Shown here: positions 47,001 through 56,757 of the stretch, piece after piece
How the letters are laid out: every line of letters starts with the position of its first letter
Numbering within the stretch: the stretch's first letter is position 1
Source of the DNA: Euglena gracilis
Taxonomy: Eukaryota > Euglenida > Euglenophyceae > Euglenales
Direction of reading: 5' to 3'
DNA length: 64,000 nucleotides
Assembly (NCBI GenBank): GCA_039621445.1
Contig: CP154956.1
Location: 29,084,667-29,148,666 of the forward strand
Made by a program: the position numbers and the translations under genes
Notes under the pieces: model-generated
Databases searched by the model: none
The model's input: the letters and a program-made list of their open reading frames with translations, nothing else
Told to the model about the DNA's origin: nothing

Positions 47001-50000
47001 CCAGTCAGTCCCCCCCTGCGGGGGGGGGGGGGGGGCATTTGGGGGGTGGAGTCAGGCACACCTTAAGCAATGGTATGGGTCGGCAGGGCGGTCTTTAAAA
47101 AAGCTTCCCGCACCAACACATTCAATAAAAAACCCACAGGGGAAAACTCACCGACCACTACCCACACCAACACATTCAATAAAAAACCCACAGGGGAAAA
47201 AGACAGCTATATTTTGGCAAAAATGGGCCGATTTCATGAAAAAAATGATTTCTGGTGACCCCCCCCCCCAAATGATGCCCCCGGGGTATTATTGTCGCCC
47301 GAAGACCCAGCCCAAGGAAGGGGTGATAGTTCCCCAAAATCCCAAAATTTTTCGCAGTCCCATAGGACCCAAAATAGCCCCCAACACCCTCCTCTGGGGT
47401 CATTTATTGCACTTTCTCAGGTAATTTAGCATCTTTGGAGGCCAGATGCCGCAGAAAAATTGAGTTTTTCCCCACAATTTATTGCTGGAGATTGTGATTT
47501 TGACCTACATTTTCAGGTCAAAATCCAGGTCGTCAGAAATTGGGGGGGGGGTTATTATTCGGTCTCCGAAGTTGGACCCCGAGAACAGTAGGAGGAGGTT
47601 CGAGCTCGAACGTTCGAGCTCGAACCTCCTCGAACGTTTTTAAGCCCCCCCCTCTTCGAGGGGGGGGGGGGGCTTAAAATCCTCCTCGAACGACCTCGAA
47701 CGACATTCGAGGAGGATTTTGATCCTCCTCGAACGACCTCGAACGACATTCGAGGAGGATTTTGATCCTCCTCGAACGACCTTGAACGACATTCGAGGAG
47801 GATTTTGATCCTCCTCGAACGACCTCGAACGACATTCGAGGAGGATCAGAGGATTTTGATCCTCCTCGAACGACCTCGAACGACATTCGAGGAGGATTTC
47901 GATCCTCCTCGAACCACCTCGAACGACGTTCGAGGAGGATTTCGATCCTCCTCGAACGACCTCGAACGATGTTCGAGGAGGATTTCGATCCTCCTCGAAC
48001 GACCTCGAACGACATTCGAGGAGGATATTGATCCTCCTCGAACGACCTCGAACGATGTTCGAGGAGGATCTCGATCCTCCTCCTACGTACATGCATTCAA
48101 GTTTCAGTTGCAAGTTTTTTTGGGGTTTGTTAGCATGGTTCATTGTTCTTGATTCTGTTTGTTTGATTATTTCTTACGCAGGAATGGACTTGTTCATAAA
48201 TACTTGTTTCTGAGGTTATTAGAAGGAATAGGGTTAGGGTTAAGATTTCATCCCCAATGGTTGTCACCATCCCGCTCATCGTTGTTATATTTCCCTCTAC
48301 AGGGTACACAGCGAACCCAAAGAGTCGCCCAACTAGGGTTAAAAACATGGGGGGACCCGAGCGAGGCGCCGAAGGCGCCGAGCGAGGGTCCCCCCATGTG
48401 TATTAACCCTAGTTGGGCGACTCTTTGGGGTAGCTGGTGCCCTGTAGGGGGAAATTTTCTACGCGTTTTAAAAGAAACATATTTTTTCTTACGCAGGAAC
48501 GTTGCAATTTTTTTGGGAGTTTGTTACAATTGTTCGTTGTTCTTGAGTCTGCTTGTTTGTTCTTTTCTTACGCAGGAATGCACACATTCGTAAATATTTT
48601 TTTCAAATAAATAATGAACAAAAATATTCATATACCGAGAGAATTTCTGAGGTTATAGAAGGAATAGGGTTAGGGTTAAGATTTCATCCCCAATGGTTGT
48701 CACCATCCCGCTCATCGTTGCTATATTTCCCTCTACAGGGTACACAGCGAACCCAAAGAGTCGCCCAACTAGGGTTAAAAACATTGGGGGACCCGAGCGA
48801 GGCGCCGAAGGCGCCGAGCGAGGTCCCCCCATGTGTATTAACCCTAGTTGGGCGACTCTTTGGGGTAGCTGGTGCCCTGTAGGGGGAAATTTTCCACGCG
48901 TTCTAAAAGAAACATATTTTTTCTTAGGCAGGAATACACTCATTTATTCAAAAATATTCCCTGAACGACATTCGAGAAGGATATTGAGGAAGAATGCACT
49001 TGTTTATAAATATTTTTGTTCAAAACTATTCTTATACCGAGAGAATTTCTGAGGTTATTAGAAGGAATAGGGTTAGGGTTAAGATTTCATCCCCAATGGT
49101 TGTAACCATCCCGCTCATCGTTGCTATATTTCCCTCTACAGGGTACACAGCGAACCCAAAGAGTCGCCCAACTAGGGTTAAAAACATGGGGGGACCCGAG
49201 CGAAGCGCCGAAGGCGCCGAGCGAGGGTCCCCCCATGTGTATTAACCCTAGTTGGGCGACTCTTTGGGGTAGCTGGTACCCTGTAGGGGGAAATTTTCTA
49301 CGCGTTTTAAAAGAAACATTTTTTTTCTTACGCAGGAATACACTCATTTATTCAAAAATATTCCCTGAACGACATTCGAGGAGGATATTGAACTCCTCCT
49401 CGAACGACCTCGAACGACACTCGAGGAGGATTTTGATCCTCCTCGAACGACCTCGAACGACGTTCGAGGAGGATTTTGATCCTCCTCGAACGACCTCGAA
49501 CGACGTTCGAGGAGGATTTCGATCCTCCTCGAACGACGTTCGAGGAGGATCTCGAACCACCTCGAACGACGTTCGAGGAGGATCGAGATCCTCCTACTAC
49601 TGTCCAGCCCACTACCGTAACCCTCCCCCCCCCGAGGGGAGTTATTTTGGGGGAGGGTCTATTTTTCCCCAGCCAGCCCAAATTTTCCAGCCTCTGAGCT
49701 AGACCCCGCAGTCGTTGAAAAAGGTCCTGTCCGGCGCACCTCTGCTTTCCTTGCGCAGTCTGGCGGAGGACTTCTTGAAGTACTGCGTTGCCCATGTGTT
49801 GAAGGAGTGTCAGGCGGACCTTCTGAGTGGGGGGGCCAAACCCCCCAACAGCCCCCTCTTCATAAACATGACACCGTTTCCCCCCCTTTTGTTATGATCC
49901 ATCAGATGGTTGCACGGCAGTCCCATTACTGCTGGCCCCCAGGGGCATCCCAGCAGCATGAACTGGAGCCAGGGTGTTAAGTGAGGGGGAGGGGAGAGGG

Positions 50001-53000
50001 TCCGATTATCCGCCTCCGGCCGCCGGGGGGGGGGGTCATGGGTCGGTTGGTCTTCGAAGAAAGTGGGTGGTGGGTGGGTTTGGGCCTGGGGAAAAGTGCC
50101 CGGGGGGCATTAAGTGAACCCATGGTCGCCCCCCCCCCCCCCCTGGCTGGGGTAGTTTGGGAGGTCCACCCCTGCCCCCTCTTTGGCTCCCCGCTCATTT
50201 TAGCCAAGGGGTCACACTGAATCTGGTCCAAAATTGGCCAGTGGAGTTTAAGTGGGCTACCCCTGGGCCTGCTGCCAAGGGGGTTTTTCCGATGGCTGGC
50301 GCAAAGTGCCAGAAAAAAATTTACCTCCAAAATGTGTCCAAATTGCTTGTTTTTGGCATTTTGAAATTCTTTTGGGAATTTTTTCAGAAACAAATTTTTT
50401 TTATTCTGCACCAGCACAAGGCAGAGGGATTTTATTTTCATTCAGCCCCCCTCTGTTTTCATTCATTCAGCCCCCCTCCCTTGGGAGGGGAGGGGGTCTA
50501 GTTGGTGATTTTCCGTTCCATGCAGCCAAACCCCCCTAATAAGTGCGCAGTGCCCTACTTAAAAACACATCTCATTGTCTTTCTCAGCGAGAATTGTCCT
50601 TCTCAGCCTAAACATTTCTATCGTCCAAGCCCGCATTTGACACATTCTCACTTGACTCACTACTTGACATCACATGAAGGAGAAAAACTGAAAAGAGTGG
50701 TGTAAAACTAAGCATTTTGTGTTTTGCCCTAAGTGCGCACCCCTTGGGGTCTGAAACAACGTCCTTGTGCCTACCCATGCATTTTTGGGGGGGGTTACTG
50801 AAAATCCCAGCCATTGCCCCCCTTCCAGGGCTTATGTTCAATGTGTATGGAAGGCTTGCTCAAGACCCATTCCTGGAGGTTACCAAGTTTTCCGCACCAA
50901 AATGTCTCAGTCTTCTTAATGGTCCTTAACAATCAGAGTGAATTTGTTCATTTCCCAAAATGCGTGAGATTGTTGGCCCGAGCGCAAAAAATGGAAACTC
51001 AGGGGTGTATTTTTTGTTTAAACCATGCTTGTTTTTGTTGACCGAATCAGTTTTTGGTAATTGGTCGGCAATTTTGGTCAAAGCAATCAAAGCTCAATTT
51101 TTTTTCGGTCAGAATCTTTGCCAGAGTGTTGTTTAGTGTTGCTCAGTAGTTTTTTTCCCAGACAACCAGGCAAAACTCATGAAAAACCCCGAATACAGAC
51201 TAGACTGAGATTTGCAGGGCATCACACCGTGAACAGGATTTTTGCAACAAAAATTGGCAAAAACTGCCCAAAACCTTGGTGTAAAGAACAAAAACCGTCA
51301 TTGAATGGACATTTTTCATGATGGGTTCCTTTGGCACTATTCTCCTCCAGAATCAGAGAATTGGACGGCCCATCATTTCCCCGCGCGGGGGTGGTTTGGC
51401 CCGCCCATGGCCATACCTGGACCAGTACCACCGCCGCGTGGAGGAAGAGCGGCCGAAGGAGGAGGTCGCCCGCAAGAACACCGGCAGCCTCATCGACAGG
51501 TACCCCAGCCACAGACCGCCGTCAGCAGCCAGGAGTCTTCAGCAGCGTTCGACATGAGGAGGTTTAGGCGAGGGGTGAAAAGAGAATTCCCGGCCAAGAG
51601 AATTCCAGACCTACCCGAGGGGGGTGCCCCAAGCATTCCCAAAAAAATGTGAGGGTTTTTTTTTTTATACAGATTATGCCAAAAGGCCCAAAACCACATT
51701 TCTGGATGATTGGAGGGGGAAATATTTTCTGCATTCTGCAGCCACATGGATTGTGTGCCACCTTGGAAGTTCTTATGAGTTACCTAATCCAGAAAAATAT
51801 TTTTCCAAAAGAAAATCCAGCAAAAATGGTTTTTGAAATTGAAGTTGGAAGCAAAATATTTTCAGACGGCAGGACATAGATGCCGATTTACAAAAATTCT
51901 ACAGCAATTTGGCTTCTTTTTTTTTGCGCTTTGTGGAGATTTTGACCTGGGACCAGGGTATTAAGTGCGCGGTGGTTTTACGGAGGGGGTGGTCCAAACC
52001 ATCCCTCCCTTCTCCCCCCTTCAGACCGGGGGGTCTGCCCCCACCCCCCGAAAATTTCTTGTGCTTCACACCAAATGGAAAAATTTGGGTGCATGTTGTG
52101 ACCGAATTTTCAAAAAAGGTCGCAAAACCGCCCACCCAAAACGGCCCAAAAGTTTTTGCACGGGGGGGGGTCTGCCTCACCACCCCCTCCCCACTCTTTT
52201 AAAACCCTTGCAACCAGAAAAAAATTTAAGCCAACCCCATTCTACCCTTGGGGGGGGGGGTAGAATAGGGCCTGGCACCATCAGACAGGTAAAGCTCAGC
52301 ACCACAGAACACCTGGTAGGGGTCCCAGGTTCGTGCCACGTTTCGGGTCTGCACCCTGTGCGGGACCTTTTCGGCCACAGTGAAATCGGCTATTTAAAGC
52401 TTCCACCCCTGGGGGGGGGTCCAGCCAGGCAGCACGTTTTTTTCCAGCTAGCAGCTCCCAACAAGGTTGCGGACCCCCTCCGTGGTAATTTATGTACTTC
52501 GCAGTTCAAGTTTCGGGCAATGCTGGGCTGGACTTGGTGTGAAGCGCCAAGGTTTTTGAAAGGGGGCAGAGCCAGAATGGTTTTTTCCCAACTTTTTTTT
52601 GTCACCTCAAAGATTTTGATTGAAAAAGATTCCAACGCAGCTGGATTTGGGGTTGCTTGTTTTCAGGTGCCAGGAGGGTCCAGCCTGGTAGCTGGTGGGA
52701 CCCCCCCCCCCCTGGAGGAGGTCCAGCCAGGACCTTTTTTTTTTAAGCCAGCTGGCTGCACCCCCCTGGGAGGGTCCTTCAGATTTTCCCAGGCTCAGAC
52801 CACTAGGGTTCGAAAAAAGGAGGGTGTACAGGGTAAAGGAAGGGTGTCCCCGGTGTGCTGGAGACGGGGGTCTTGAGAGGTCTTGGGGGGTACCGGAACC
52901 CCCAAAAGGTCAAAATTTTGCTTTAGGTGCTTTGACCCAAAGCACCCAAAGCTTTGGCTTTGAGTGCTTTTGACCAATTTTTTTTTGTATTTTTGCCAAA

Positions 53001-56000
53001 ATTTTGCCCAAATCGGCATTTTTGGCCAATTTGATTTGGGGTCAAATTTTTCGGCGAACCTCTGGCCAAAAATCGGTTGCCACTGTGCAGATCGAAGGCC
53101 CTCCCCAATGTGCCCTCATGTCGAATTGTGCTTCATACCCCTGCCAGTGAACGCCCCCCCCCCCCCATTTATAACCCCCACCAGGGCCGACCAAACAAAC
53201 GGCTGGGGACGGATTTTTGGTTGCCAAACCCCAAAAACTGATTTTGGGAAAACTTGATTTTATTTTGTCCAGAATTGAAAATGACATTTTGACCAAAAGT
53301 CGGGTGAATTGGGGGGATTTTGGATCTTTGGTTTCAGATTTTCATCAACAATCCCCCCCTTCGAGAGTGCTGAACAGCAGGATCTTTCAAGGCTTTCTGA
53401 ATGGGAAGACCTGGTGCACTCAGGATTTTTCCAATGATAAAAAAGAATTTTGGGGTTTTTCCCAATGCCCCCAAATCCTGAGGAGATTCCCCAAAAGAAT
53501 CAACGGGTCCGGAGGATGCAGAACCACCAACCCCAATGAATACGCAATGCCCCATGTTTGAGGATTTCCTGCGCCATTAAAACCACGTGTTTTACACATA
53601 TGCGCAATTTTTAAGCAATACACTGAAGTTTTTGTGTGATTTGTTGCAGAGTGCTATTGATTTTTTTTCTTCAGAACAAGCTTTTAGTAACAAAAAATTA
53701 AATAATGGGTTCAAACTAAGTTAAATGAAAATCAATTCAGATTTAATAGAATTTTATAAAAACAGATTAGAAGAAAATAATTTTTTATTAAAAATATTAT
53801 CATCACCCTCTTGAATGGGGCAACCTGCCTTTCCCTGGGCAGGTTGGTGAAGATGGTCTCCGAGCCATTCGGGCGCATCACGTACACCGAGGCCATCGAG
53901 ATCCTCAAGGAGCATTCCAGCAAGGGGCTGGTGACGTTCGTTGTTGATGCTGTGGACTCTGCTCAGTCATTTGTTCACAGACGCACAGACCAGCTTGTGC
54001 CTGTGGTTCCCCCAGCATCTTAAAGATAGTCGCTGCATTGTGTTTTCTAAAGTGCTGCACCCCTGGAGGCTTGGGATCATTTGGGTGAAGTGTGAGACAA
54101 TAAGCTCATGGGATGTGAAAACAGATTTTGGGTGGCAGGGGGGTTTGCTTATTCTTTTAGCTTTTAGTGAGTTTGCCGCAAAAAAAAATTGCCCGGCACG
54201 CTGCGGTAAGATGTGTTGTATCAAGCTGCGTTGCAGCACATTTTTAGAGGTCAGTTTTGCCGTTCACAGCTTGGGTAGTGCACTGGGAGTCCAACAAACC
54301 TTACAGGTTGTGGATTGGGTTGGAGGGACCTCTGTTGTTCTACAGGCACCAAGTTTTGAATCAAGGCTCCAAGTTTTCGTCCGTGCCGCTCATATGCCGC
54401 CATCAGGGGTTTTTCTTAAATCGGAGGGGACCCTACCCCGGGGGGGGGGAGGTGGTTCAGCCAGCCAGCACCTTATTCAAGCCAGCTCCCAGCTGGGCTG
54501 CCGACCCCTCCCCCGGGTCCGCCGAAATAAAGTTTGGGCCAGGCTGTGCCGGGCTGGTCCGAAGGATGGTTGGCAGCGCCAAAGTTTTTTTGAAGAAAGG
54601 GTGTCAAATTTGGCCAATAATCGCAGAAAAGCCTAACTCAGCTGGGTTTGGCTTCTTTTTGCCCGGTTTTGGTATCATCTGATTCCAGCCCGGCAGCTGG
54701 CCGGACCCCCCTCCCCCCCACACCCCCTGGAGGGGGTCCAGCCAGCACCTTTTTCCAGCCGTCTGGATGGACCCCCCCTTGTCGTTGACACACCCCCCGT
54801 GTCAACGACACTTTTTTGGAACACTACCTATTGAATCACAGTGACATTGGCGTGGCGTGTCGTTGACACACCCCCCGTGTCAACGGCACTCTCCTGGAAC
54901 GTTGGCGTGTCAACGGCAAGGGGGGGGAGGTAAGACCTCGAGAACTCCACCCATATTTTTCCCTGGTACAGTGCTGTGGTAGCCCCCCCCCCCCTGCCGG
55001 GCCTTCCCCTGCGGCCCCGGCCTGGGCGGAGCGCCACCCGGCACCATCGAGTGGGGCATGGACCTGGCCTCGGAGCACGAGCGGTACCTGGCGGAGCAGG
55101 TCTTCGCCAAGCCCGTCATCGTCACCAACTACCCATCCGAGATCAAGGTGTGCGGCCGGGAAGTTGGTGTGTCGATTAAAGGGAAATCCAATTCTGTTCC
55201 TGTCGTATGAATTTTATGATGCAGCGGATTGTTCCCATGATGAAGTTGAGCTGCTTTTGTTTGATTGTCTTTACGCATCCTGAGCTTTGTGTTTCCAGAA
55301 TATTTGTAGATGTGTGTGGAGTTGGGGCAACCCCCCGGCTGTTGTTGGTGTCAATTGACTCCCCCCACCCAAGTTCGCACCCCGCTTGTTGGGCCCACAA
55401 ATGCCACCCCCCCCCCCCTTTTAAGGCAGTTGGCTTGGTGACCCCCCCTCTTGGCGGTGGAGTCAATGTAGTCAACATATGCCCTCCCCCTCCCCCTCCC
55501 CTGAAGTTGGCCCGCCCGTTTAGGCCAACGTAGTCCCAGGCCAATCAGCCCGGGGGGGGGGGTCAGGGACTTGTTTCAGCCCCCATCCTCATGCCATCCA
55601 GGGAATTTCCCAAGGACCCCCGGGGGTCCAGCCAGCCGACTGGAAAAAGGTGCTGGCTGGACCCCCCCAGGGGGAGGGTTGGGGGGGGGGGGGTGCTTAC
55701 CGGCTGCCTGCTGGACCCGGCGGGAACCCCAAAACACGCAAAAAAAAAAAATCCAGCTGGGTTGGACTTTTTTTGCCAAAATTTTGAGGTGAAAGCGACC
55801 CAAAAAAAGGCCATTTTTTACCCCTTTTTTCATCTCATTTCATTTTGATGCTTGTGCCGAAAATTTTGTTGGACCACAAAATTTGGTCCAGTCCAGTCCA
55901 GCCCGGCTTTGCTGGGTTTTGCGATAATTTTATGACCTCTCGACCCCCTGGGGGTCCGCAGCTGGCATGCTGGCTGGTGTGCCGGCATGCCAGCTGGCTG

Positions 56001-56726
56001 TACCCCCCAGTGGGGTGTAGGGTGGGACCCGGCTTAAGAACTTCCCTGGTGTCATCACGTGTTCCCTACCTTGTGTGTCTTTTGTCCCTCTCACAGTCAT
56101 TCTATATGAAGCAGTCGGAGGATGGCCGCACCGTGGAAGGGATGGACATCCTGGTCCCCACCATTGGTGAGATCATTGGAGGTGGACCCCCTCGTTGGCT
56201 CGTTCCCTCAATCCTTCCTTGACATCATTTTGGTGAAATGCCCCCCCCCCCCAGAATCAAAATGCAGAAAATCATGGCCGGCGCTAACTTAGGTTGGCCC
56301 AGTTTGCTGTGTGGTGGCTGGACCCCCCCCCCCCAAGGGGGGTGGAGGCCCAGGTATGGGTTTCTGCGCAAAGCGCCGAAAATTTTTTGGGATTTGCCCT
56401 TGGGCAGCCCGATTTTTGGATGGTGTGCCCGGGGGGGGGGTCCCGCGTTGGGTGGGGGGACCCACCCCGGCGGTCTTAAACAGAAGTCTGGTCTGGGCTT
56501 TTGCCATACAGGCGGGGCCACCAAACTAATCAGTGTCGACTGAGGGGCAGTTTTTCTTCACCCCTTGAATTGAGTTGTGCAACCAGTTTTTTGTTATTTT
56601 TTTATCCTTCAGTCAGATTCTTTGGAGATATCTGTGTTTTTCGGGAACTCTTTCAACTGAACTTTGTATACTCTAAAGGAGTTTCATTGTATATGAGTTT
56701 TCTGCAGTGCAGTTTCCCACCTGCCC

Positions 56727-56757
<31 letters not shown>

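Noticed and set aside
47640-48143. 167-codon Arg/Ser-rich frame
   Set aside because: Translation of the 43-bp hairpin array; similar frames exist on the other strand.
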